Source: Branchiostoma floridae (Eukaryota; Chordata; Leptocardii; Amphioxiformes; Branchiostomatidae). Taken from it: a stretch of 64,000 bases of DNA. The notes under the pieces were generated by a model, which saw only the letters and a list, made by a program, of their open reading frames with translations, made no database searches and was not told where the DNA came from. How positions within the stretch are numbered: position 1 is the first letter of the stretch; every line of letters starts with the position of its first letter. This document shows positions 43,201-53,925 of this stretch, one piece after another. The position numbers and the translations under genes are program-made. The DNA is taken from the NCBI RefSeq assembly GCF_000003815.2, contig NC_049994.1, positions 6,665,528 to 6,729,527 of the forward strand, given 5' to 3'.

Positions 43201-46200
43201 ACTGTCCGTCCGAAGGGCTGCAGTCCCCGTGCTCACACAGGCACTCGTACAGGCAGTTAGGTCCGAACCGGCCCTTGGGGCAGGCTGTAAATGCATAGGA
43301 GTTTTTTTTTACAAGTACAGTAGAAGCAGTTTAGTTGCACATACCATTTTTGCCAGCAAATTTCGTGTGGTGCAACAAAGCGAAGTTATCCAGCTGTACC
43401 GCACCATCACGGGGTTTGAGCATTCAGTGCAATTAACGGAAGAAGTGTGCGGTAAGCCGTTCTGCAATAAACTGGCTTCTACTATAATGCACAACGTACT
43501 TCTTCTAAAACGCAAACGGACAATCAAGTAGCACATAGAGACTATTCCTATATAAAATATAACCCCGAACCCTGTAAAAGTATGGCGAATGATCATACAA
43601 ATAACACAAAGTAATGTAGATATTGCTAGGTTTCATGAATTTTTTGCATCTTGGTATGCTGATGGCGATCCTTGTTTCTAGTTGAAAGTGACATAGAGGC
43701 TCCGCCTTAGAGGCACCGCCAAAAACTCACGGCATTGCACCCTCTGGCTCCATCCGTGCATGCAGCCGCATTGGTTAGTGGTGACACAGACCTGTCCCAC
43801 TGTGTGACATAGGGTCGCTACTGACGAGTCACAGGCACCTGTAACGGTTAAATATAACACCTGTAACAGTCGATATGGTTAGTGGTGACGCAGACTTGTC
43901 CCACGGTGTGACATAGAGTCGCTACTGACGAGTCACAGGCGCCTGTAACGGTTAAATGAAACACCTGTAACAGTCACATTGGTTAGTGATGACACAGGCT
44001 TGTCCCATGATGTGACATAGGGTCGCTACTGACGAGTCACAGGCGCCTGTAACGGTTAAATGAAACACCTGTAACAGTCGCATTGGTTAGTGGTGACACA
44101 GGCTTGTCCTACGATGTGATATAGGGTCGCTACTGACGAGTCACAGGCGCCTGTAACGGTTAAATGAAACACCTGTAACAGTCACATTGGTTAGTGGTGA
44201 CACAGGCTTGTCCTACGATGTGATATAGGGTCGCTACTGACGAGTGACAGGCGCCTGTAACGGTTAAATGAAACAAATGTAACAGTCACATTGGTTAGTG
44301 GTGACACAGGCTTGTCCCATGATGTGACATAGGGTCGCTACTGACGAGTCACAGGCGCCTGTAACGGTTAAATGAAACACCTGTAACAGTCACATTGGTT
44401 AGTTGTGACACAGGCTTGTCCCATGATGTGACATAGGGTCGCTACTGACGAGTCACAGGCGCCTGTAACAGTTAAATGAAACACCTGTAACAGTCACATT
44501 GGTTAGTGGTGACACAGGCTTGTCCCATGATGTGACATAGGGTCGCTACTGACGAGTCACAGGCGCCTGTAACTGTTAAATGAAACACCTGTAACAGTCA
44601 CATTGGTTAGTGGTGACACAGGCTTGTCCCATGATGTGACATAGGGTCGCTACTGACGAGTCACAGGCGCCTGTAACTGTTAAATGAAACACCTGTAACA
44701 GTCACATTGGTTAGTGGTGACACAGACCTGTCCCACTGTGTGACATAGGGTCGCTACTGACGAGTCACAGGCGCCTGTAACGGTTAATTAAAACACCTGT
44801 AACAGTCGGTATGGTTAGTGGTGACGCAGACTTGTCCTACGATGTGATATAGGGTCACCACTGACGAGTCACAGGCGCCTGTAACGGTTATATAAATCAG
44901 TCGCATCGGTTAGTGGTGACACAGACTTGTCCCGCGGTGTAACATAGGGTCGCTACTGACGAGTCACAGGCGCCTGCAACGGTTAAATATAACACCTGTA
45001 ACAGTCGTTATGGTTAGTGATGACGCAGACTTGTCCTACGGTGTGACATAGGGTCGCTACTGACGAGTCACAGGCGCCTGTAACGGTTGAATATAACACC
45101 TGTAACAGTCGGTATGGTTCGTGGTGACGCAGACTTGTCCCACGGTGTGACATAGGGTCGCTAGTGACGAGTCACAGGCGACTGTAACGGTTAAATATAA
45201 CACATATAACAGTCGCTATGGTTAGTGGTGACGCAGACTTGTCCCACGGTGTGACATAGGGTCGCCACTGTCGAGTAACAGGCACCTGTGAAAGTCATAC
45301 AACGTACGTATACTGCAATAGATACATATACACACAGTCACATAGAGGTGATACAGGTTTGTCCCATGTGACACAGATTTGCTACAAATGTACGTCAGAA
45401 GCGTAATAAGTGGTTATACAGCGTGCTAAGATGTAGTATCACACTAGATAGATGTTATCTCAATATGCAGGGATCGAAATACTTTTTTTTTGCTACATGC
45501 AAAATTGCAAGTTGGCAAAATTTTACGTGCAATTTGAAAAATTCACATGCAAAATACAACTAGTCTATACTGCAATGTTCTAGCCGGCATCCATCATTCC
45601 GTTCTTTGGCAGAATGTTGCTGCTCAGGATGGATAAGAATTTTGCCCATTCTGTCACTTTGACAGACTGAAATTGGCACATGAAAATATAGACAGAACTT
45701 CAAATTTTGGAATGATATCCACATAATCAGCATGTAAGTTTGTAGCAAAACCAAATTTGATTATTTATAACACCTGCTGACGACCGATGAGGATCCCTGT
45801 CAGACAAACAAAGGCACAGGCATTTTCAACATGCAAGATTGCAAGTTCAGAATATTTTCACGTGCAAATCTCAAAAATTACATGCAAATTGCAAGTTAAG
45901 TATGTGTATTTCGAACCCTGATATGTCACATATGGTCAACACGTCGTAACCAAATCCTTGCCGATTAACGACAAGAAAAAGATTAAACACGAACTTTATT
46001 GCTTGACATTTGTACATGGTACAAAGTATGGCAACGACTGTTACACAAAGTACAAAATAGGTGTATAGAATAAGACATAACAAGAAGGGCTAACACAAGT
46101 CTTTGATATAGTGTTACAATCGAGTTGGGCTAAGCATGAGTTTCATTACTCTTTCTAATAGAAAAGCAGTCTTTGATATATTTGCCTGTCTTTGCATTAT

Positions 46201-47667
46201 GGGCGTTGTGGCATCTAAAGATATATACAAATCTGTCTAAAAAATAGCCTCCTTTACAGTCTTCCGGCGCTCATACGTGATTTTCAACATTAGCTTAAAG
46301 GTGGGTCACAAGTGCGTATATATCTAAGCCCGTATGAGGCGCGCATGGAGTATTTGCCTCCACCAGGCTCCACGGGTCGTTGGAAAAATAATAGAAATTG
46401 GACAAACGTAAACAGTTAACATGTCAGACGAGTTAGCTGGGTAGCTAACCATACTTCTTCGTCAGCTAACTCATCTTGCATGTTATGTATCTATATTTGT
46501 CCAATTTGTACTATTTTTCCGGCGACCTGTGGAGCCTGGAAGAGACTAAGAGCTTCATACGCACCTCAAACGGACTTGAATATATACGCATGTGTGACCC
46601 CACCTTAAGGTTCTCTTATCAACGCTCCTAGAAGTCTGCAAAGGAGGTTAGAAGAACGGTCAATGAAAAATAGGGGAAACCTCATAACAATTATCAATAT
46701 CTCGGTGATGTTAATAGACAATATTTTCAACCAGAATTGGCCTTAAAACAAAACAGTTCAGAATGAATGCTCTGACTTAGTATGAAAACGCTCAAGAAGA
46801 AAATAAAAGTTCCCGTGACTTACCCACGATGCAGAAGTGTCCGTACTGTTGCCATTCGTCACAACACCGGTACTCTGTATCGTTACTGTAGGGAAAACGT
46901 ACTATATTTGTTTGTTTGTTTGTTTATTTATTCATTCGCACAAAAAATACATGAAAATTATCTGTTAGCATTTGTGAGCAATCTGCACGGCAGGCGAAAG
47001 TCCAGTAAATTTTCTCACGGTACAAAATGCAAGTAGAAAGGCCAACAAAAACGCCTAAAACACGTCGGAAACGAACGTCTGATTGGAGAGTAATACTAAT
47101 GCAAGGCGAATCTTTTGGCGAAGAAAATGCTATCCAATCACAGCTTTTGGAAGGACTAGTAAGTACACTTCAATGATCATAAAAACTTCATTTCATAAAA
47201 AAAGCAAAGCATAATGTACTTTTCTACTCCACTGAAAGACACAAGTTAGATCACAATATTGTACAGGAAGAAAAATGGTGGGCAGAAGATGAATATCTAT
47301 TAATGCATCGTGTTGATCAACAGTACCCTTGACCTAAAATTATCTATTTTGTTCACCAAAACAACAGCTCACCGCTTCTAAAATGTAGAAATCAAACAAT
47401 ATGATAAGATATATCAACTTAGAAATAATGAAAATGAATATAGTTTATTTCTGATAATATTGATGGAGGATAAACTATTCCAGGACAAAGAAAAGGAAGA
47501 GAAAACAAGTGTGATACAAAATGCAGACATTACCTCACTGGGTTGATGTATTCACACAGGTTTGGACCTCTCGTTGCCAACTCCGGTGTACGTTGCTCTG
47601 GACCCTGCCCGAACGAAAACGGCAAAACAGCCAAGACGAGGAGAAAAAACACCGCTAAAAAATCCAT
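31006..47667 (-). CDS. EGF-repeat scavenger/MEGF-type transmembrane receptor, 15 exons
   Basis: Exons from 5' to 3': 47534-47667, 46824-46885, 43731-43838, 43144-43284, 42173-42287, 41548-41640, 40957-41151, 36968-37072, 36191-36367, 35555-35724, 34237-34618, 33687-33828, 33048-33140, 32373-32543, 31006-31131. Every junction keeps phase; total 2214 nt, 737 residues. Residues 1-20 are a signal peptide (MDFLAVFFLLVLAVLPFSFG). A short Cys module (CEYINPV, RCCDEWQQYG) follows, then roughly ten EGF/laminin-type modules to about 430 (for example FGPNCLYECLCEHGDC). A Ser/Gly/Thr stalk, one membrane helix at about 525-549 and a basic stop-transfer (RRKRKR) follow. The tail has LKLPPPPPEDEY and RPKPAPRRG but no NPxY or ITAM that I can see, unlike MEGF10/Draper. 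The likely role is surface recognition or adhesion. The short N-terminal Cys module is EMI-like at best. Confidence 0.85.
31249..31637. mobile_element. hAT-like MITE, complete copy
   Basis: Ends 'taggggtgggtaccggtac' and 'gtactggtacccaccctaa' are inverted repeats. The flanks carry an 8-bp direct repeat, ATCACGAA, on each side, the length made by hAT transposases. Interior markers: 'aggtccaggtccgg', 'tgctacaaagg', 'cgaatcggtccagca'. It lies in the last intron of the EGF receptor gene. Relatives are at 47957, 49362, 58463 and 59329. Confidence 0.8.
31640..32372. other. Intron 14 remainder of the EGF receptor gene
   Basis: Contains 'ctgtctgtctgtttgttcg' microsatellite-like sequence near 31740. 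No exon is seen here. Confidence 0.45.
32585..32640 (+). mobile_element. LINE 3' end remnant next to exon 14
   Basis: 'catagtccccgaccctcctgatgagg' then 'atgggactaggtgagg' matches the tail of the LINE fragment at 42832-42885. On the gene's strand it lies about 45 bp before the splice acceptor of the exon at 32373-32543, so it borders the branch-point region. Confidence 0.6.
34237..34618 (-). repeat. 21-bp coding minisatellite in the receptor stalk
   Basis: Within this exon, about 34420-34510 holds four to six units of 21 bp encoding SSGETSG variants on the minus strand. The unit is rich in Ser, Gly and Thr, so it is likely O-glycosylated and of variable length. The exon then encodes the membrane helix. 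Confidence 0.85.
34743..35205 (+). mobile_element. CR1-like LINE 3' remnant in intron 10
   Basis: The + strand encodes a decayed LINE C-terminal tail (YNTRKSLSRSPAH, then AAASIHIHF in shifted frames). It ends 'gtaaccctggtgaaataaaaataaaaatg', a LINE-like tail with simple-repeat end. Confidence 0.6.
37177..37262. repeat. Trinucleotide microsatellite (AGT/AGC)n
   Basis: A run of AGT units interrupted by AGC units, between exon 8 of the receptor gene and the right inverted arm. Long poly-Leu and poly-Thr frames here are by-products. Confidence 0.9.
37351..40676 (-). repeat. Right arm of the giant inverted repeat (receptor intron 7)
   Basis: Reverse complement of 27034-30847. It lacks the 0.9-kb transposon of the left arm. 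It carries about 140 bp (37700-37860) and about 190 bp (38255-38450) that the left arm lacks. Four 155-bp units are at 39900-40450. Each larger module includes 'gattggctgaacc' or 'gattggctaggtc' (CCAAT boxes on the opposite strand), 'ttaatattcataagcgg', and in one case 'cgtatatagcag', which resembles an RNA polymerase II promoter. Confidence 0.88.
41835..42055. mobile_element. MITE related to 26768-26983, diverged
   Basis: The right end 'cgccgccaacatgccgcagcttcatatcagc' matches the mirrored end of the earlier element. The left end has 'ggctcaccgaagctgctggttggcag'. It lies in intron 5 of the receptor gene. Confidence 0.45.
42516..42895 (+). mobile_element. LINE 3' fragment in intron 4
   Basis: The frame encodes a LINE reverse transcriptase C-terminal region (CYRKLLRVSWTEQRTN, LVKRRKLQYFGHLTRAQN, ILQGKINGTRSRGR). 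A frameshift follows near 42740. The 3' end 'ccgaccctcctgttgaggatgg' is shared with 32585-32640. Confidence 0.8.
43740..45345 (-). repeat. 104-bp tandem array, about 15 units, built from the intron 2/exon 3 junction
   Basis: The marker 'ctgacgagtc' recurs at 43821, 43925, 44029, 44133, 44237, 44341, 44445, 44549, 44653, 44757, 44861, 44956, 45060, 45164 and 45268. The spacing is 104 bp except one step of 95. On the gene's strand each unit is about 26 nt of intron ending 'ccgttacag' followed by the first 70-80 nt of exon 3. Only the unit at 43731-43838 continues into the complete exon. In the others the copied part ends at 'tgttacag' followed by 'gtgtttc', a weak donor. Confidence 0.92.
45468..45920. 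mobile_element. Element with CAGGG(A/T)TCGAAATAC terminal inverted repeats
   Basis: Left end 'cagggatcgaaatac', right end 'gtatttcgaaccctg'. Inside are direct repeats around 'acgtgcaattt' and 'acgtgcaaatct'. The CAGGG start is hAT-like, but the flanking duplication is not clear. Confidence 0.6.
46295..46608. mobile_element. Foldback MITE with TTAA at both ends
   Basis: 'ttaaaggtgggtcacaagtgcgtatatat' is mirrored at the right by 'atatatacgcatgtgtgaccccaccttaa'. The whole element folds on itself, with the centre at about 46440-46470. TTAA at each edge is the target preferred by piggyBac-type transposases. It lies in intron 2 of the receptor gene. Confidence 0.75.
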
Positions 47668-47956
47668 CCTTTCTACAAATTTCTGGCTTAAAATCTTTGT
47701 AAGGACCGAGAAAACGGTTCGGGTTTCTGTCAGCATGGATTTGGAGAGAGTAGTTTTTGGCGTGGCGACCGGAAGTTGCCTAGTCCTCTTCCTTATAAGA
47801 AACGACGGCTGTTTCCGGTCTGATGAGAGTATCGCCGGGCCATCAGAAGGGCTGTGAAAACTGTTAGCGCTGCCAACTTGCACCCACCAGTGGAAACCTT
47901 GGAGGGTGCAGTGATCTGGTACTTATCCCTTTTGTTCTAACGAGCGGTTTGCATTT

Positions 47957-48369
47957 GGAGTGGGTACTGGTACAGAAAATTCAGGTCAAGGGGATCAGGT
48001 CAAGGTCCGGATCTGAACCTGGACCTAATTTAATCTGTGATAACTTCTGAATGGTACTCAAAACAAAGGTCCATTTCACTACAAAGGATTCTGTTTGGTA
48101 AAATATCCAATGTCCATTGGTCTTTTGAAATCATATCATCATGGTAACAACGCTAAATGCTTTTGTCAAAATCTAACTGAAGAAATTCAACTGTCCTCTA
48201 CTTCGCTCTTCTTATTTTCCTAGACCTGTAAGCCCCCAAGCACGTGAATACCAGCCGGTAAAATTTGTTCATTTTCGAATCGGTCCAACATCCGGTTTAC
48301 TGATTTTTTTCAGGTCGTTTTTTTCTGGATCGGACCAACAAGAAAACCCGTACCGGTACCCACACCTAC
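47957..48369. mobile_element. hAT-like MITE, copy 2
   Basis: 'ggagtgggtactggtac' to 'gtaccggtacccacacct', with the same interior markers as 31249-31637. Located upstream of the receptor gene's first exon. Confidence 0.7.
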
Positions 48370-48853
48370 TTTGCACAATACAGCAATGCAGATTTTTTGG
48401 GGGGGTTGGGGTTAGGTTGGAACTTTCACAGAAATTTGCTGGTTTTCTCTTTTAGTCTTGTCAGGCATCATTGAAGAGACGGTGGGCATTACAACTTGTC
48501 TGGCACATTCGGCTCCCTTCCCTAATTTAGCCATGTGATGATGAGACAAGACTACGATGTTTTTACTAGTTCCTTAACAAAAATTGATTGCACAATCCGT
48601 AAACCTATCATAAAAAAGACAAAGATCGTTAAGTATTTCCCTAAGGTCCTTTTGGGGTTTCCATTGACATTCCCCTGACCGTGTGCAGTAGAACGATATG
48701 CGTACTAAGTGGGGGGAAGGAAGACTGTCCTGTCGGCGAACTAAAGAGTAGGCGGGAAAACTTGGACCATAGTTCGTGTCCAGAAAAGGTGGATGACCCT
48801 CAATCTCTTAGAACATCTTCCATGGCTAACATCGTGACTGTCAACCAACTGTC

Positions 48854-49029
48854 ACTACTGTAAAAGAGGAAATGTTTGCGGTGGTCAAATTCAAAACAAC
48901 CGCGAATATTTCTCTCTTACAGTAAAACTTGCATCGTAGTTTCAACCACGAACCTAGAACCATCACAGACACTCCATTTCCTCCCAACCGCGAAATTTAA
49001 TCCCCGCGAATACTTTCCGTTCTACAGTA
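48854..49029. mobile_element. MITE with TACTGTAAAA ends, copy 1
   Basis: 'tactgtaaaagaggaaatgtttgcgg' is mirrored by 'cgcgaatactttccgttctacagta'. The second copy is at 50893-51081. Confidence 0.7.
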
Positions 49030-49361
49030 TGTCTCCACAAAAGAATTGGTTGGAGTATGTGAATTTAAAAATAGATATGGTTCTCCTTTCTAAACTAGTG
49101 ATAAAGTTTTTGATATATTCAAAGAAGGCTCATATCATTGTTCTGTTTTCCTTTAAAAGTGTTTCCACATTACAAATGAAACCTTTATTGACACTACAAA
49201 AGTACAGTGACTTTCGTAACGTCTATAACAACTACTTACAGTACAACTAAGCAGACATATATCGATTTCTGCAGGTATGAATAAGTCAACATATTGGGTC
49301 TAGCATGTCATTTACACTATTGGTTCTACGGTATTGGCATTTGTACAAACTCTGTACAATT

Positions 49362-49588
49362 GACTGTAAAAGTTGGCAGAAATTACTATAGACTCTACTC
49401 TACTTCGCTCTTGTCATTTTCTTCGACCGGTAGGCCCCAAAACGTCTGAATGCCTGTCAATATAGTCTGTTCATTTTCCAATCGGTCCAACACCCGGTCC
49501 ATCGAATTTTTTCAGGTCCGTTTTTTCTGGACCGGTCCACTGAGAAAAACCGGTTTTGTACAGGTACATCGTACCGGTACCCACCTCT
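49362..49588. mobile_element. hAT-like MITE, truncated copy 3
   Basis: Right half only, from 'gactgtaaaagttggcag' to 'gtaccggtacccacctc'. Confidence 0.65.
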
Positions 49589-49624
49589 ACATATTACAAT
49601 AACCTTTGATACTATCACCTGTCT

Positions 49625-49700
49625 GGTCGTTTTTTTCGGGATTTGAACTCGCGACCTTTGATCCAGTGCTCAGCGCTAACACGTAATCACAGTGTACATA
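49625..49700 (-). repeat. tRNA-like 3' half (possible SINE relic)
   Basis: On the minus strand 'aaggtcgcgagttcaaatcccg' matches a tRNA variable loop and T arm including the RNA polymerase III B box. The acceptor stem, anticodon arm and A box cannot be built, so this is not a functional tRNA gene. A tRNA-derived SINE fragment is the simplest reading. Confidence 0.35.
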
Positions 49701-50602
49701 CTCACAGTAACCCACCAAGTATTTACCTTAGGCAACAGCAAGCGAATATTGTGGATGACATACTATGCAAAGTGCAAAAATAATGACATAGCGCGAAAAA
49801 AACAAGATGGGTAAAAAACAAGATGGCTAAATTTTCAAAATAGACACTATAAACGTCGCAACAAGATTTGAAGTGACAAAACGTGGCATCACAACTAACA
49901 AGACATTCATTCTTGTATTAAAGAAGTGAACTAGTGTAGTAAAAGTGACACTATTGTAGTAGACTGGCATCACTTGCAAAGCTGGCAACTAACGTTACAT
50001 TCATGGCTCCCATATTGGTGGCACGTTTACGACTATCCAACTAGTGTCACTTCTGCAACTATAGTCATGGCTACCTCCCTAGCATTACTTCTATAATTAT
50101 GATTATTATAGGCTATAACAAAACATGTTTGCCTATTTTGGTCTATCTGACCGTCTCCAGAGAGGAAATAATTTTTTTCAATTTGAAGAAAATTAATGAG
50201 CGCGTCGATGTCATCCATGAAATTTACTTGCTTTGGCCTTAGCTTATAAATTAAAACAGTGTGTTTAGCATTGCACATTAGCTAGGTATTTTACATTCAG
50301 TCATTGAAGAATACACGTAACTTGGCCGTTTTGTTCAACGACAACTTGTGTTTCAATTTTCAAAAGTTTGATAAATAATCATTAAAAGGGTAGGGATACA
50401 AGGGTACCAGAGTGCGTTGATTATTTCTATACATGCATTCAAGAACTAAGCATCATACGCTATTTATAATATGGCCGGGAACAAAGGTTCTCTGGCCAGC
50501 CTGGTTTGTTCAAACATATCGTGACAGGGGGAACCTGGCATTGCTTTGTCGTTAGTTTGGAGGGTAACTTGTTTACGTATTCATGTACAGAGCTCTAGCA
50601 CG
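49701..50602. other. Intergenic, upstream of the ZIP gene
   Basis: No repeat or coding signal was recognised. It should contain the ZIP promoter, but no TATA box or initiator could be assigned. Confidence 0.4.
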
Positions 50603-52025
50603 ATGGAAAATGTTGTTCTTGTAAAACTCCTTGTCTTGTTTCTTGTTTTCCCACTAACACTGGTTGCATCTTGCCTGCCGATCTGGTTAGCGCGGCGGTC
50701 CTTGCGGAAGAAATGCGAACTGCAGAACCGTAGAACGGGTAGGGCTCTAGGCTTATTAAACTGTCTTGCGGGAGGGGTTTTCTTGGGAACGTGTCTCCTA
50801 GACCTAGTGCCGAGTGTGGAGGAACAACTACAGACAGTGGTGTCAGGTGAGTGCTCCAGGATAAAAAGGTTTCGTGAATTTCTGAGGACAAACTACTGTA
50901 AAATGAGGAAATGTTCGCGGTGGTTTTAAGTTCTCGTTGTTCACTTGGACCTAGCTGTTTACCACAAAATCCAAATCTTGCATAGTTAGTTCAACCGCGA
51001 ACCTTACACCACCGCGAACAGTCAATTTCTCCCCTCCTACCGCAAAATCATATCCCAGCGAACATTTCCTTTTTTACAGTATTGGTTAAGCTTGCTCTCA
51101 AAATAGCTTTTTTTATTCACTTCAAATTGCATTTTATCCTTATTTTTTTAACATTCCATGACGTAACTTAATTCTGTTCCAAAGCTCGCAATACAACATA
51201 CAATGCCATCTCAAAGACAAAACAAAAGAACCACTCTTCAATAATGCTCATAAGATTATACAAATAATGCGATGTATAATTTTATACTGTAATTATTTCT
51301 TTTCGGTTGCAGGTTTTGTCAACTTTCCAGGCTTCCCACTGGCCCAGTTCGCTATCGGTGCCGGGTTTCTCCTTATTCTTTCCGTCGAACAGTGCACCGC
51401 AAAGTACAGCGAAGGTTATAAATCCACAACATCAAGTCCTCCTTGTGAGACAACAGACGAAGACGTAGAACTGGACATCTTTTCTCACGAAGTTGAGAAC
51501 TTGGGACTCCTTGGTGGTGAAAGAATCAGCAAAACTACCGACCTAAGATCGTGGACTCTTGCTGTTGCTGTTTCGATGCATTCGATATTCGAAGGGATGG
51601 CGGTGGGACTGCAGCAGAACGTAACGGACGTGTTTGAGTTGGTGATGGCAGTGGCTCTACATAAGTGCGTCTTAGCTTTCGGGCTAGGGCTGACCTTTGT
51701 ACAGAGTGACCTTGGAAAAAAGTCAGTGGCAGGACTGTGCTTGGCGTTTGCCATAACCGCTCCTATAGGTAAGTAAGTGATGTCATAGGAAAGGACAATG
51801 GATAATGTATAGAAAAGATATTTCTTAGATATCACAGTTGAATACACACACATACAGTAACACATATACACATACACACACAGATACACACACACACACA
51901 CACACACAGTGTCTCACACACACGCACACGCACATACACACAATATTATATATACACACACATACACAAAGATATATACAAACATACACAGACACACATA
52001 TATACACACATACACACACACACGC

Positions 52026-52081
<56 letters not shown>

Positions 52082-52220
52082 CGTACTCCCACACATACAC
52101 ACACACATACACACAAAAACAGTCAAATAAAAAAACAAAATTAACACACACACACACACACACACACATACATAAACATACACACACATACATACATCCA
52201 CAGATAGACATACATACACA

Positions 52221-52265
<45 letters not shown>

Positions 52266-53438
52266 CCTCACGTATCATTTGTCAATTGCATTCTTAAGAC
52301 AACTATAATCATCCCTTCGCTGTACATATACAGGTATAGGAATCGGAACATTGGTTGAGAACGGTGCGGAGAGTTCACACAGTTCCGCGGTAAGTGGGGT
52401 GTTACAGGGGCTGGCTACAGGGACACTTCTGTACGTCACGTTCTTAGAGATCCTGTCACGTGAGCTGCACGGGAAAAACGACAGGTACGTCAGCGTCATA
52501 TCTTTCGAGATATTTTATAATCTGGCATTTCAAAAGCTAATGACATGACTCTCGTTTTTTAATTTTGTTGATAATAATACACATCATTAACATTAAAGCC
52601 ACAAGTTAATGCAGTGTTCTTTGATTATTTGTCTGACTGGTATATTTTGTCCACTTGTATGTTGTAAAGAGGAATCACATAAACAGAAGCCATGTCAAAA
52701 TTATTAAAAAATGGAACAACTCTGCTCTGTGTTTTGTGTTTACCCGTTACCATTCCTACCTGCTTGCAATAACAATATTTTCTGTAACTATTAAACAACG
52801 TACTGTAAGCACGTCCACCATTCCCAGTACCGCGGTCGTGCATTGATGGGAATTATGGGGTCAAAGGTCAAGACCCATAACTTGTTATTTTATTTTATTT
52901 ATTTCATTCACATGTATTTCATGAGCAAAGGACAAAAAAGCATATCTACTTATGTGAGTCTTCTGCTCAATAAACATAAAACAAATAACAGTCAAAGTCC
53001 ACGGGAACTACAACAAGTAACAAAGGTTGACATTGAATATGCTAAATGAGAATAACTTGTTCACAGTTCTCGTCCATCGTTTCAATTTGCATAACAGATC
53101 AAGACGTGTTTTGTTTATGTCTTAGGGGCCTTCAACTTTGACAAACTTCCCATAATTCCTGCAGCTGCACATGCGCACTCGAAAGGGTGAATGTACTTAT
53201 TCCCCGTATCCAAACCCCCTCCTTCCATCCCTTGCTGCATGCATCTTTTACACCTTGAGAATTTTATTTTATTTTTTTTTTCAGGATCCTTAAAGTTTTC
53301 CTGGTGACAGCCGGCTACGCTATCGTCTGTGGGCTGATGCTTCTTGACCCGGAAACGAATGAGTCATTTGAACGTTGTGATGAGGGATCACCCTCACAAT
53401 ATACTTCCGGTTCAACCAATACTCCTTTGAACATCTAA
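50603..53438 (+). CDS. ZIP family zinc transporter (SLC39A1/2/3 type)
   Basis: Four exons: 50603-50846, 51313-51768, 52334-52484 and 53285-53438, in phase, total 1005 nt and 334 residues, with a GT-AG intron each time. The protein starts with a hydrophobic helix (LVKLLVLFLVFPLTLVA). It carries the ZIP signature in helix IV (HSIFEGMAVGLQ, about 171-182) and the ALHK metal-binding His in helix V (about 197-200). The last helix (VFLVTAGYAIVCGLMLL) is close to the C terminus. The loop between helices III and IV is acidic, without the His-rich stretch of many ZIPs. ZIP proteins move zinc (and sometimes iron) into the cytoplasm, mostly across the plasma membrane for this subfamily. The ATG chosen begins directly before the first helix. 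The eight-helix count was inferred from the family. Confidence 0.9.
50893..51081. mobile_element. MITE with TACTGTAAAA ends, copy 2 (ZIP intron 1)
   Basis: 'tactgtaaaatgaggaaatgttcgcgg' to 'gcgaacatttccttttttacagta', matching 48854-49029. Confidence 0.7.
51845..52262. repeat. (CA)n microsatellite, about 400 bp, in ZIP intron 2
   Basis: Interrupted CA/TA dinucleotide runs, with the longest pure CA tract near 52225-52262. Open frames through it are artefacts. Confidence 0.95.
53060..53190. repeat. Dispersed repeat fragment, copy 3
   Basis: 'gtgttttgtttatgtcttaggggcc' matches 21130-21155. It lies in ZIP intron 3. Confidence 0.5.
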
Positions 53439-53769
53439 ATATGGTCATGCGTTCATCAATTATTTTTTTTCACGGAACTTATGATACCGGTGAAGGTATT
53501 TAAAACATATCAAATATCAAGACAATTCATTCAGGCAATCTTGAATGATCGTGAATTGAATGAACAGCACACAAAGTGCAAACGAAAACATAACTTTCTA
53601 GGCGCGAAGGCAACAATTTGTTACTTAATACTGCTGAAAGTATCCATTGGTCTTCTATATCTACTGTCTCTTGTGGTCATCAGCTATATGTATTATTATG
53701 AAAATTGATATTTCCTTCAGTGAATGATTTGATCATTTTGGAAAATAACTGGATAACTAACGTTACGTT

Positions 53770-53925
53770 GATTATGATATCTGTTCTTGTATTTTATGTA
53801 TATTATGATTTGATGTATCATTGTTAAGTTTAAAGTATGCCATGGCGGCTTCGAAAAGGTGTCTTTTGACACCTGTTCCGCCATACCCTCCAGTGTGGAG
53901 AATCCAAATAAATAAATAAACTAGG
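53770..53925 (+). mobile_element. LINE 3' remnant after the ZIP gene
   Basis: 'cctccagtgtggagaatcc' followed by (AAAT)n ('aaataaataaataaac') is a typical LINE 3' end. Only the tail is present. Confidence 0.5.

Noticed and set aside
43740-45345. CRISPR-like regular array of about 15 repeats
   Set aside because: The units are contiguous 104-bp tandem copies without unique spacers, in an intron of an animal gene, and the copied sequence is the neighbouring exon junction.
49625-49700. Functional tRNA gene
   Set aside because: Only the T arm and B box are convincing; no acceptor stem or anticodon stem can be paired.
51825-52308. Long open frames of alternating Cys-Val and Thr-His residues
   Set aside because: They are translations of the CA/TG microsatellite in ZIP intron 2.
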